Below, piece after piece: positions 45,215-58,800 of a stretch of 64,000 bases of DNA. A model generated the notes under the pieces. The model was given only the letters and a program-made list of their open reading frames with translations, did no database searches and was not told the origin of the DNA. Numbering within the stretch: the stretch's first letter is position 1; each line of letters starts with the position of its first letter. The stretch lies in contig NC_031495.1 in assembly GCF_000237925.1 (NCBI RefSeq), positions 31,855,236-31,919,235 of the forward strand, given 5' to 3'. The DNA is from Schistosoma mansoni (taxonomy: Eukaryota > Platyhelminthes > Trematoda > Strigeidida > Schistosomatidae). Position numbers and translations under genes: made by a program.

Positions 45215-47580
45215 CTCCTGTGTTAGTCCTGGCAATGATGGTCTCTCAGCTGATCCAACTTTCTTTTGAAAGAGTCGACGAATGGAGGCTCAACCACGTA
45301 CTGAGGTAATGAATTCCATTCGTTGATGATGCGGTGGGAAATTCGACATTCAGCTGACAGGTAATTCGTTCTGGACTTGTGAACATTTTTGAAGTGTCCT
45401 CGTGAATTTCATTCGCACTTCCTCGTGAATTTCCTGTTTTGGAAGACAAGAAAAATGAGGGCATGTCAGGTGCAAATTTGTCATTAAGCAATTTGAAAAC
45501 TGTAATCAAGTCGCCTCTGACTCTTCTATATGACAGCGGGAATAGGTTTAGCTTGGTCAGTCTAGTACCATACAGGAGCTTCACTATTCCGGGAATCAGC
45601 CTAGTTGTTGTTCTCTGAACCCTTTCCAAGAGCTCATTGTCTTCTTTTAGGCAGGAGCTAGCCGCTTGTATGCAGTACTCAAGTTTAGGACGCACGAAAA
45701 CTGTATACAAAGTCAAAAAAGTTTCAGCGTCGATATGACTAGAACCCCTACATGTGGACCATAATGTTCTAAAACCTTTGGCGGAATAGCGCGGCAGTGT
45801 GCAGCAGTCTTTAAGTCTTGAGTAACAATGACTCCCAAGTCATTGTGTGTCTCAACAATAGGTAGCTCAATGTTATTCATCGTGTATGTATCTGTACCTT
45901 GATGACGAATATGCATCACAATACACTTGGAAGTGTTTATCGGCAATTGCCAGGTTTGGGACCATTCACATAATCTCTCCAGGTCATTTTGAAGTTCTAA
46001 GCTATCTCCCTTGCTTTGTATCGCTCTCCATATCTTGAAATCGTCAGCATAGAGTAAGACCGATGACGATAGTAGATGAGGGAGGTCATTTACGTACAGA
46101 AGGAATAACACTGGCCTCAAAACTGTACCCTGGGGACTCCACTAAACACAGTTTCCCAGCTAGACAACTTGGAGTTCACCCTTACTCTTTGTTGACGCCC
46201 AACTAGGAAGTCTTTTATCCACATCAACAGATTGCCTTCAATCCCGACATTCCCTAGCTTATATAACAGCCGGTCATTAGGAACTTTGTCGAAAGCTTTG
46301 CTGAAATCGATGTAAGCTACGTCTATAGGTAACTTTTGGTCCTTAAGAGCGCACCAGCTTTCACGAGCGACTAATAAGTTTGTGAGACAAGAGTAACCCG
46401 TTCTAAAACCATGCTGCTTTTCGGAGAGGATCCGGTTTTCATCGAGATACTTAAACAGCTCCTTCCGAATAATCTTTTCTAAGATTTTAACAACCACACT
46501 AGTTAGGCTAATTGGTCGGTAATTCTCAGGCTTATGTTTTGTACCTGTTTTGAAGACTGGACTTACTATGGCGTTCTTCCAGTCTTTTGGTAGACGACCC
46601 TGAGTTACGGATAGATTAAAACATACACTTAAAGGGTTCGCAACAAAGTAAGCTAATTCCTTTAGTAACCTAGGATGCAGTTCATCGGGTCCAGTGGATT
46701 TACCTATGTCAAGCTTAACTAGCAGACCAAAGACATCGAGTTCTTTAATGGTTACGCTGTCCAGTGCTTGTGTGGGGGATTTTCATGGACTGGTGAGAAG
46801 GGTGTTTCTATAGTGTATACATCGCTAAAGTATTTAGAGAATACTTGAGCTTTGTCAAAGTCGTCCTCCACTAGTGATGAGGCAGTACTGTCTCCCCATA
46901 GTGAAGGAACATTTCTTCTTTTTGTCCTTTGGTTTATATACGAATACAAGCGTTTAGGGCATTCTATGGATTCCCTAACGATTTTCTCTTCGTACAGCTT
47001 TCTGCACTCACGGAGGGTTGAGGCACAGGTATTTCGAGCCTTTTGATACTGAGATTTTGCCTCGTCAGTCCCCAGTAACCTAAATCTGTCCCACATTTTC
47101 CTTCTTTTACGGAGAAGGATGCGAACCTCCCTACTGAACCACGGTGGTGAGTTTCTCGGCCCCTTAGGTGTAGTCCAAGGGATGTGGGGGGCGGTAACTT
47201 TTAAGTATAAATTTCGGAATACGTCCCAAGCCGTTTCGATCGATGACTCTGGGTCTATTGTCCAATCTACTGACGATGCCGAGTGCATGATGCCTTGTAT
47301 GTTTGCTTTCCAGACGTTAGGTCTGGATTGAGCTGAGGCGTGCTAGTGATCGACTGTTATATGGAAGTCAAAGGTTAAAACTGCATGTTTACTTTTACCT
47401 AGGATTGGCATGTAATCCAGGTTCGCAATGTCACACTCATAGTTAGCCATTATAAGATTTAATAAGGATGATCCAGAGCCCGGGTCGTACCTAGTGGCTT
47501 CTTTCACATGCTAAACTAGGGCACATGTGATAACCGCATCAACTAGTTTATGCTCGAATGAATTATCTGACGATCAAGTT
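45215..47580 (-). mobile_element. decayed second CR1-like LINE
   Basis: Minus-strand pieces in order: endonuclease end and linker (46752-47288, TTPKGPRNSPPWFSREVRILLRKRRKMWDRF), reverse transcriptase fingers and palm (46117-46497, KQHGFRTGYSCLTNLL and DVAYIDFSKAFDKVPN), catalytic YADD (45713-46120), and C-terminal tail (45246-45716, RRVRGDLITVFKLLNDKF). Several frameshifts and stops separate them. It differs from the 39.8-43.9 kb copy in most residues, so it is another subfamily; its catalytic box is YADD instead of FADD. Confidence 0.85.
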
Positions 47581-47929
47581 CGCAGATTTTACAGATTAGA
47601 CATCGACCACTTTGTGACCAAGAGTCGAAACTGCTTAGGAGGACCTCATTTACCTCACAGCTTGGACTGAAATAGACTAAATAAATCAGCAGCTATTGTA
47701 CCTTACATTTCAAGTGGCAACTAACTAACTCACACGTCTCACTGTCATGGGATACACTGTCAATAATGGTGAATGGGAAAGCATCATCTTATAAGATCAA
47801 GAATAATGAATAAAATATGATTCGATATCTTATTCCTCCCAATGAATATACCGAAAAATAACTGCATTTATTTCTTTTTGTAGGCATCGCGCATTTTTTA
47901 ATTTATATTTCTCTAGGTCAAGGTTGGGG

Positions 47930-48510
47930 CGGGTATAATATTTATTTCTGTTTGAACTGTCCCCGTGTAAAATAAAGCGTGTCAAGGTTAGAGACAGGTT
48001 TAATATTTGCGTCTGTCTTTTGTTCGTAAAGTTCTAGTCACTCGTTAAAATTTTGTTTCTGTTTGAACCGTCGTGTAAATTAAAGCGTGTGTTTTAATAC
48101 TAAGTTTCAACGATGATTATTTCATATCCACGCTTTAATGTTATTTCATTGGTTTTCTTAACTAAATTGTCAGTCATCAAATCAGTTCTCATCAGTTCGT
48201 AGACCTATCGGTTTTATTTCGCCGCTAAGTTCATTTTGGGAATAAGTCTGATCTCGGTTCGTTGTGAAAACCGTAATTTTATACATATTAATTTATCTTA
48301 GTACGTATGATGAGATTATGCTTTCTGGACGATCTTCGAGCGACGCCAAAGTGACCTTGAGGTTATCCATTTAGTCACTTGGGCTAAATTCGAATTTTAA
48401 AGCAGTTTAGTGATTAGGGATCATGATGCACAGTTGATGGTTAGGGTTAGGAATCATATTTACAGTTTTTCATCACAGACTGACATCAGCGCCAAAATCA
48501 AAGACCTGTT
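47930..48510. repeat. LTR-like debris with a repeat shared with the palindrome arms
   Basis: 47935-48090 contains imperfect duplicated segments with GTGTAAAATAAAGCGTG and GTGTAAATTAAAGCGTG, resembling an LTR polyadenylation region. 48330-48510 matches 2065-2250 and its mirror: a CGATCTTCGAGCGACGCC-like start, GGTTAGGAAT, then GACATCAGC. Probably an old solo LTR or related element; broken, no coding part. Confidence 0.4.
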
Positions 48511-49877
48511 ATCCCAAAAGTGATCGGTTATAGTCTCGCCGTGCTCTAGAGAACCTCTTGCTGGTTGACACTTGATATCCTGTAGTGCAAGTATACCTAC
48601 GTACTAAAATACATAACGAAGCTGTCTTATATTGTTACTCTTTGTTTCTTACTATTATCGGTATACTTTTGTCCTTAATTTTACGGCGTCTTTATCTGCT
48701 CTGTGATTTTCACAATGCAGCGTATACCATTATTTCATCTTGTTTGCTTTTGGTGATGCTATTTGCAGAGCCTTTTGAATAAAACTGGTGAAAATGTGTT
48801 TGCAGCTGGTTTTATGTCTGATCCTGCTCTCTACCTTTTGTTTATAATCACCCTTTGTGCTTGCTAAGATTTTCCGTTTATAGTTAAAGAAGAATTATTG
48901 ATTCGTGTTCGTCAAAGGAAACGTATGAATTCTGTCGTTTCACCTTTTTTACTGCTTGTTTCATCGCTAGGTCGATGTTTCCTGTTTAATCACATTCCAA
49001 CCAGCTTCCATGAACAGTAGATAATAAAGATGCACCATGCTGTACTTCGTCTAATTGCATTTGTTAATTTATTTAAATATCTAATTAGTTTTGGTTTGAT
49101 GTTTAACAGTAATTAGGTTTAAACCCGTTATTACAATAGTAAGTCGTTTGACTCGTTTTAATCTGTGGAGGCTGTTCTCCTGCCCAAATCCAGCTTGTAC
49201 ATGAAAGTGTTTTCTGATAGGGCTGGTACCTCGTTTAAATAGGAGGTTCCTGTCATTGACCATCCAATGAAATATACGCTATCCGTTTCTGAATTTATTC
49301 GATAACGGTTTTTGAACCTTTTTTTGACGGCTTCTGAGGTGATTAGCCATAGGAAAAGCAAAAAAACACTAGGTTGTTAATATAAGCTCATTTCGCGTCC
49401 TGCTGTCAGTATTGTTAGTACGTTCATGATTTCTAGTACCTTGATTATAAATATTTAGCTTCTAGCTTGTATAAGTTTGCAGAAGCCAATTCATAATGTG
49501 ACATCAGTTTATGTTGTCAGTGACTTGGTTTGAACTGTGTGGTTAGGTGCAAAGTATTTGTTTGGGGTCCGTGTGATGATCGTGATCATACACTTATAAG
49601 TACCTTTTCATCCCTTCCGGAACGGTATTCTCAGTATTCAGTCATCCTCATAACTACTAAGTCATTTCAGTTATCTTGTTTTCTATTATATGAATTTCAT
49701 CTCGCTGTTCTGATGTGTAATGGACATTTAAACTAACTCACATTTGTACCAGTCTCTCTATGGCACTTAACCTTTTTTCACATGTTTATTGTTTTTAGAA
49801 AGATTTGAAATTCGAAAACTCAAGGAAATGTTCATTAAAATCGCTATTAAGTGATTTTACTAGAACACTTCTCTGTA
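48511..49877. other. intergenic region upstream of TBC1D13
   Basis: Short unsupported frames only. A pyrimidine-poor TTTTACTAG at 49855-49863, 14 nt before the TBC1D13 ATG, could be a cis- or trans-splice acceptor. No core promoter motif is clear. Confidence 0.4.
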
Positions 49878-52800
49878 ATGAATTCGAAATGCTCTAGGTA
49901 GTACGATTGATGCTGATTTATTGTTCCATAGACATGAACAAATGCTAAATATTATAAATGGAGAGAACGTAAATATTGAAGAACTTAAAAGATTGTCTAT
50001 TGATGGTTGTCCAGATTCTAATGGGATCCGTTCAAAAGTTTGGAAGGTAAGGTACTCCTTTACATTTTTCAGTTTCTTTTAAATTATCTTCCCTATAATG
50101 TTGACAAACGACAAGAACGGATTACTTTTAACAGAAGGCAATATGAAGGTTATATAAAAGAATTCGTATTTGAGTCTTGTATGGCAGATGCTATGCCTGC
50201 TGATCATGTAAGTGTATTCATTTAGTATTATTGTTACTTCTCTAGCCATTAAATTTGGAACCAGATGGAAATTGGATCACGTTTTTTCGCGATAATGAAA
50301 TTTTACTTCAGATTAATAAAGACTGTCAGAGACTATGTCCAGATTTCGATTTTTTTCGTCGTCCCACAGAGTATTCTTGTCTGTCATTATTTGGAAAGGA
50401 AGTACCTGTTGGGGTATTACGGAGAAGAGGGGAAACCTCTGCACTTCAGGTAAATGGTCCTAAAAAGTTTCCTTAGTATTTTCTAAGCAGATGTTATACT
50501 TACAAACTACGTGCTCTGTGTTACCAAATTTGCATTGTACTTCGTTGGTACTTGTTTGAAACCTCATCAACTGAGTATTACTTCGTGTAGTAATGCTAAG
50601 ACATGATTTATTTCAAGGGTTTCCCTGGAATCGATTCATTATAAGACAATGTATAATTGTGACAATGCACATTTTAAGCACCAGCAATTTATTCAACGGC
50701 ATATATCGTAAAAGAAGTTTTGTAGTGGTTATAATATATATTAGAAATAGATGCCAAGACATGTTTTGCGAATATTTGGTCAATATAGCTTTTGAATGTC
50801 GGAAAGTGAAATTGTCTTCGTAAGATGTAGTTACGCAGACTGACTAATTGTTGAACAGTTAAACGGGGTCTATTGAAGTGAAACTAACATTGAGAAGATT
50901 TATTGGCAAGTATATATATCATTATCAGTATAGGGTTGTGGAGATTGTTAACTTTCGTTGAGATCATGAACCGATCAATGTTAGACTCTTGTGTCAGAAG
51001 GCTAATTGTTTTTATTAGCTTGGTTGATTGAAAATTTTCTATATGTTACTAAACATCATTTTTTGTTGTGTTTAATTCAAAGATACTTCATATTACAGTT
51101 AGCATCATCTGAACAACCGTTATCAGAAGCCATTGAGTAACTATCATTGTCACATTCTACTCTAATACAGAGTCATGATTATTAAGACTACTAAAGTTGG
51201 GCTGTCTACAGTTTTTAGTAGATGTACGTTCGTACGTTAAAACCCGACTTCAGTAATCAATGTATTAAAAGTCAACTAGCTAGTAATCTAACTCAACTTC
51301 CTAGCCGCTGTGAATTTATTGAACATATGAAAGAAGGTCTTATACCCCTCAATTTTTGATAGTTGAATAATGTAGACTTTTAGTGAAAGATGTATTTTAT
51401 AATTGTTTCTTTGGATTGCTTTTGATTGAAAAGTGTTATTGTTACCATTATATGTTTTAAGCGTTCAATTTTACCTGTTTTCTTTTCAGTCCCGTTCATT
51501 GAATAAAAATCTTGCTGGTGTTACAAATATGATTCATCTGTCTACTTACGCTCCTTACCAACCAAACCATCGGTTATCTTCTGGTTTAGTAACGCAATCA
51601 CAAATAAGTAAGATGAACCGTAATAGCGATTGGAATTCGACCTCACCGCATGAGGAACCTCATTGGGAAGTGATTGAAAGAATTCTATATGTATATTACA
51701 AAACTCATGTGTCTCAGGGTTATGTTCAAGGAATGAATGAAATTATTGCACCGATATACTATGTTTTCGCCACTGACCCCGATGAATCCTGGAGAAGCAA
51801 GTTTAATCTGTGTATTTATATATTTGCTGAAGATTGTTGTTAGAAGTTAGGGGTAGGGTGCGTGGTAGCGATGGCGAATCGGCTGAGGTAGTGAATCTCC
51901 ATCAACTAAGGTAGTCGAGGCGTCTGGTACTAATTACTAACCACTGTCTACTTCGACGCGTGATGCTGACTGATATAGAATTAGGCTGTGAGAAAGCTAA
52001 GGTTAGTCAGTTCAAAACTTGGTATCAATGATTAAATCATCGACAGTGAGATGGAATCATGTTTGTGGGTGCGAAATACCTGATCGATATCGACTAGATT
52101 ATCGTATCCAATGATTACAGACGTAGTATTACATGGCTCAGGATCACTGTCATTCGCACAGATGCATCCATTCTCTATCTTCTCTCAGATTCTGAATCTC
52201 TCAACTAACTACAGCTTTTATTTCAGTAACCCATATTTTCCCCTCAAATCATATATTGTATGCCTAATATTTTTTACTACTTCTGACAATGTTAGTATTT
52301 GTACTACTGTGGTGTTTGTCATAACAATTTCATCTCTCTATGATGATGTGGTGCGTCAACTTGAGTCGACGTACATCTTGCCAACCTGTAAAGTCATTCA
52401 GATAACTTTTTTGTACTTATTTATGGCAGTGAGTTTAGTAATTATTTCGAGAGGAATCTTCATCAGAATCTTAAAAGAATATCTTAGTGCATCTGGCCAT
52501 TTTGCTTGTATGGGATTATCAGTCATATGAACAGTCGGAATATAGTTGGTCTTAAGTCGTTAACACACTAGTTATTTTAGAAAAATTTAGATAACAAAGA
52601 TTTCTAAATTTATTTAGGACCCAAATTTTGTTGATCTTTCAATATATCTTGTAACAAAGCAACGAAGATTTAATTATCTAAATCACACTTTAAGCTTAGA
52701 TCTAATTTATTCATTAGTAAGCTTTAGGGGATAATACTTTCTGCTCGTGATTAGTTTGTACTAATCTGAGGAGTAGAGGTACGTCTTTACTGACATTTCT

Positions 52801-55800
52801 TGTAAATTATAGACTAATCTATCGAAAAATACATTGATAATTTATACTCCTGATTTTTACAATTTCTATTCTTGATGTTGCGAAATTCTATTTAATTCTA
52901 TTACCTTGACTCTTTTCACACAGAATATGCAGAAATGGATACATTTTATTGCTTCAATAACCTTATGACTGAAATTCATCCCAATTTTTTACGAAAGTTA
53001 GATGGTAGTCATGAAGCTGGTCTGGGTGAGCATTTACGGTTTTCGATTCATTTCTCCTTCATAAAAGCACCCGACTTAATGTGCTGTTTATTTAAAAAGA
53101 ATAATTAGTGTTTTGGCCAATATTTTCTCTCATCATACATGATTATTATAATCTTGTGGGTCAGTCACATATTTGGACTGACTAAATAAGTACTGTATGA
53201 AATTACCTTGGGTTTAGTCATTGTAGATCACAATAATTAGTTACGTAGTATACCTCAAAGGGGTAGGTCAGGTGAAATAGCTAACCATTAGGCGAATTTT
53301 ACATATCTATATCATTTTATATACCCTTTAGTTGAGTTACGCATTTATCATACAGGTAGTGAATTACCAATATGTTACTCAAGCCATTCTCGATTCCTGA
53401 GTATGTTACAGCTAAAACCATATAAGAATTATGGTAGCCTTTTACTTCAGGTATAATACTGTAAGAGTAATGCCCCTTAATAAGTTAAAATGCTGGTTTA
53501 TTAGGAGACGTATGTCGAGTTAGAATATTGGCTAAATTTTCGCTATCTACCCATGTCTATTAATGGTTTATTTTAGTTAAACTGATAAAACACAACGTAA
53601 TACCCGTTGCACTTAGTTATCGACTCAAATAACAACGCTGTACAGTGACAGAAGAAAAAGGATTGGACATTATTATCAACAAAGGAGTATTATGTCGAAA
53701 TTAGTAGAAAATCAAGTAACGTACGTGAAAAGAAGCCCTATGCTTGTTTTCCAAGATTTAGCCAAGGGTGAAAAGAAGGTTACGTCTACCCTGTTGTCGA
53801 TAGTTTTTAACCACATTGCTACCAACCGTAGATTTCAGAATAGATCTTTATGCATGTCTGACTACAACAGATAAAAGCTATGTTACTTTTTAAATTCTAA
53901 AACTTGTTTTGTTGTTTACTTGCTCAATTTTTCTTAGGTGGGCAAATGAAAATTTTATCGGACTTATTATCTAAATTCGACAATAATCTGTCTAAACACT
54001 TTAAAAAAATAGAACTTGTTCCGGAACATTTTGCATTTCGATGGTTAAGTTTATTGTTGGCACGAGAATTCATGCTTCCAGGTTTGTAATTCTGTTGTGT
54101 TATTGTTACTAATGTCGCTAATTTTCTAATACGAAGCACTTGAAACTTGTGAGTTTGATACCTCACAGAGTTTTATCAATAGCTTTATCTACTTAACTTA
54201 TAGGATTTTAGGTTCCCCATAGATTAACACGGATGAAAGTACATTCAATTAAAGCAGTGAATATCTTATATTCACAACTACTAATGAGCAGATTGTAATA
54301 TGGTAGTTAGAACGCATTTACGCCTGTAAAATACATGAATAGACAAAAAATTTGGTCGCTACCCCCAGAACCTTAAATCTCAATAAGCCACAGAATATCT
54401 GAAAACACAAACGTGGCCGTTGACTGCAAATAATTGATATTCAGGCAAAATATCCTACTTTCTACACATTTCCAAGGAATATACAATTACAATGAAAAAG
54501 TTAAGATGACAGTTGTTTGTTATGTGTATGCAGATCTGATGTGAGGAAATTCATTGATTATATATCACTGCTGGTTAGGTATTTTTGATGAAATCAGATA
54601 ATTTAATAGATTATATAAATCAAATATGTCACATCATGCATAAAATGAGGGTAAGAAAAAAATAGATATTTGTGTTATTGTGTTAACCAAACTGTTTGTT
54701 TATCGTATATTCAGATAAACCAACTGACTAGGACATGTGAAAGTAATCATTATTGTTCACAAGTAAGAGATGGATTAAATGAAGTAAACTGTAAAGATTT
54801 TTGGTCTACTTTTTAATTGTTAGTCGACACGGGACAGCTGATTGTATTCCATCTTGTTGGGGATGTTAAATCCCCAGAACTCTTTTGGTAAATGACTTAT
54901 TTTTGTAATTTTATTTTGAAAATTTGAATTTCTCTGTTTTCGCGCCAAAAGCGCTCTTTTCACCTTCATGTTGTATTTCCCACTTGGGAAAATCTTAAAC
55001 GCTATTGGTCCGTTGTATCTTTTAGTATGCTACTTTGTAACGCTTCCAAAGGACAATTTTATTCTGTATGTATACGTCTGATTTCTTCCTGTTTCGATTG
55101 CTTGTGCTTCTAGCTGCTTGCGGAATATATCTTCCCCACTTCCAACTTGGACTTCTCACTCTAGTAAGCGGGGCCGGGAAAACGGATTAGAATAGCCTGT
55201 TGTGTCACTGTATCTTTGACCTTCGTTCCGTTTACCGAGTAAGGTGAACTCGTAATAGCATCAAGCATATCACATCTCTCCACATAATATTGTTTGGATT
55301 CACTCATATGTGTAGGGCTTCATCTGTTAATCTTTTTTTGTATGAGGTAAATCTTTTTGGAGGAATCTTGTGTCATTGAAATCAATCTCATGCCCAGACA
55401 TTATTTGATTTAATTCTGTCGCTGACTTATTTTCTAGTTTTCTCATGTCTTCTTGGGATTTGGGAATGTGCTTCAGAGAAATTTTGTGTTCCTTTACCGT
55501 CACATGCAGTTGCCGTTCTTTCTCACCTACATATATAGCATCACATTCACTGCATTAGATCTTATATACACAGTTTTATCATTTCTCATTTGGTGTTAAT
55601 TTTTTGGCTCTTATTAATTTACAGTTTAGAGTATTGTTGGTTTGGAAGAATATCCTTAAATTATGATTATTTAAGATCCTTCTGAAATTCCTTTGTGATG
55701 TGAGATAACTGGTGTGTTAACCACTTCTTTTGTTTTATCTTCTATTGTCTTTTAGTTTTTCTTCCTCACTTATTCTTTTCATAAAGTCTCTAGGATAATT

Positions 55801-58800
55801 ATTCATTATCAGAGTGGATATAACTAAATTCATTTCAGTTCAATCGTTGAGATTTTCATAAATATGATTTTTCTTTCTTAATGTCTTACATTACATTAAC
55901 TCAGCGACCAATTATTGTAAAACCACCCGTTCAAATTTAAACGAACGTTCTTATGAATCAAAGTAACTGTTTTGTTTTTTAAATATGCGGTCGTTTCTTT
56001 CTCCTGTGATCAGAATATCGTTAATTACATTGTTATATTACGAACCTAGCTAAAAGTTACAAAATTTTCAATCTTGCTTACATATTATCGTTTGAGTTTC
56101 TGTCTAATTATAATTAATTTAGAGTTTTTTTTTAACACTAGTAAGCAAATATTTAATACATTCAACAAATATGCTATGTATATCGTTTAACATCCTTATG
56201 TGTATATTGTTAACTGTGCCTCAAGGTGAAAATTGTTTACATTATTTCGCTTTTTCAGTGTTTTTTTTTTCAAGTTTAATTGTTTAAATACTTTGCAAGC
56301 TAGTTTCCATTTTAAGTAAGGAACTTTGCTCTCTCCTTTTTAATTCTTGTTACAACGGAGTAGTGTATTGTATACAGATAGGCGATTGATAATCTAAATA
56401 ACATGCCCTGGTACGGCCGAGAGTAAGGAGAGTCCGCTCTCCCTCCCGAAATGTTCTCGCATGGCCACGCGCATATAGCCTCTGCCAGGGAAGTCCTACT
56501 CACTACCTTTTCGTGGCATTACTGTTGTTTACGAGATTGAGAGGACGAAAAGCAAATGTCCGGCGCTGTAACCGGGTTGGTGGACACGGCGAGTCCACCT
56601 AGGGAAGTTGGAAAACCCTGATTCCAAACCAATGGTGCACATGGGCTCCAGTATCCTGAAGGAACGAATGGCGTATGAACCTATTGTTGGTCACCGGCTA
56701 CCATTCGACTGCATCTCCTCACGATGCTCCACTGCCTTGTGGATCAGATCTTTCGGTCGAAGGCTCCGTGTGTGGCCCCCTAAGTAAACCACCTGCTCTA
56801 GTCTGGGCACCTGGGCAGTATCATAGCCCTCACATAAATGAAATGAGATTTGTGTGGCGCATATTTATCTGATGCTTCCTTGTACCAATATTTATGTGTT
56901 TAAATCAATAAATAAATTACACTGGAAAAATATAATGTAAATTACGACCACTCAAAAAAATCAATTTATTAACTCACTTAGTGCACTCAAATAAATGGAT
57001 ATTAACAAAACAGAACTACTGTTCAGCAAATAGTAATTTTTTTAGTGAAAATATTAAGCTTATTTATACAAAATATTTAACACATGGAAACATAATTAAA
57101 AGTTATTTGAAAGCATGAAAGATTGTAAGGTATCTAAGTTTTGTCTGGGTTATTCACCAGATAACTAAAATTGAAACCGTACTGTTATACGGAATATTTT
57201 TTACCAGAGACGTCACTTTTAATTTCAATAAACCAAAATTTAGAAAAATGTTTTATACAACCTTCAAACTAATAAGTTGTCTTTTCAAAGGTGTATCACC
57301 TCTACCTTTGCTTTATACTGACATGAAAAAAAAGAGAATCATGAACTACATTCCTAGAAATTATATTATTTTACATATTTTAGCGAAACTTATTATGTAA
57401 ACTCCCTTATCTCTTATAATATTACAGTGTAACTGCATTTATGAGAATCTTTTCATATCACTAATTTACATTGTATGTATTTTCATCATTAAAAAATGAC
57501 ACAGAAATCGACCATAACTATGTCATTTAGTGATTGTGACTTGTGTCGTTAACTTTTGATTTATTTTATACTTGAGAAAATTCAATCGTATATAAATTAT
57601 TAATTATAAATAAATGAATGAATGTAATAATTTAAATCAATGATCATTCATCTTGAGTTTTGTTACATTCATTTGTAAAACTGAAACTCATATTTAGGCA
57701 CATATATTCCATTTAAAGAATAAGGCGAATTACTTGTTATTAAATGATATATTATCTTAAAAAGTTTTACACCATCAACTCTCTTAAATACTAGTGTAAC
57801 TGTTTGGAAGAAGGTGAATAACATTTAATTACATTTTTAAGTTCATTCTCTAGCGTATTTCAACTGGGAGGTTGGAGTTGGTTAAGACGAATGCCATTTT
57901 GCATGTATTTAAACCATAAGGTTGTTAGTGATTATATTTTGTTCATAATTGAAGATACAAGTAATAGATGTAAGTGGTAATAACCTAGCTGTAGATATTT
58001 TATTCGCATATTCATCCGCTAACTGAACTGATGGTTCACATTCATACATCTTTTATATAGAATAAATGGAATGTGGCTAGTATTAAGATCTAGGACGCAC
58101 TTTTTGCCCTATTTGAGATAAGTCGTCTGGATATACCTGCATCCCGGAGTTGATTTCCATTCTGGGAGTCGAACCCAATACTGTTGACTTCAGACGGCAA
58201 CGCGTTATCCACTTGATTATTGAGTTCAGTGAGCCGTTAGCTTGCGTCCCGTATTTCACTCCTAGTCGCGTTTAATTTACTCTACATAAATGTGTGTCAT
58301 AAAAACTACATTGTGGTAATCCGCCCAGGATGTACTATGTCAATCAAGACTGATGAAATTTCAATCAATAGCGAGATTAATTAATTCAGTGCAAATTGAT
58401 TTAAAATTCATACATCCGCTTGATGCCTGTTACAAATACAGTCATAAGGTTTTTTGAGAAGTGATATTTTGTTTTGTTGTTTTCTATCTAGCACATTCTG
58501 ATCACCCTACTTATTGTTCATAATTAACACCAATTTTGGTCTTTTCGTAGATATGAAATTGGTTTCAATTGAAGTTCAGTATTCTACTCGTATTTATTTA
58601 TTGTTTTACAGATGTACTCCTATTATGGGATACACTTTTCTCAGATCCACACAGGTTCAACTTACTTCCATATGTTTGCTGTTCAATGTTAATGTAAGCT
58701 ATTTCTATCTATAATTTTATAGAATTATTTTTCATTTGAGAAAATAATGTTCATTTCAAATTGTTAATAGTATTTGGTCTACGACTATTTCTTCAATTTG

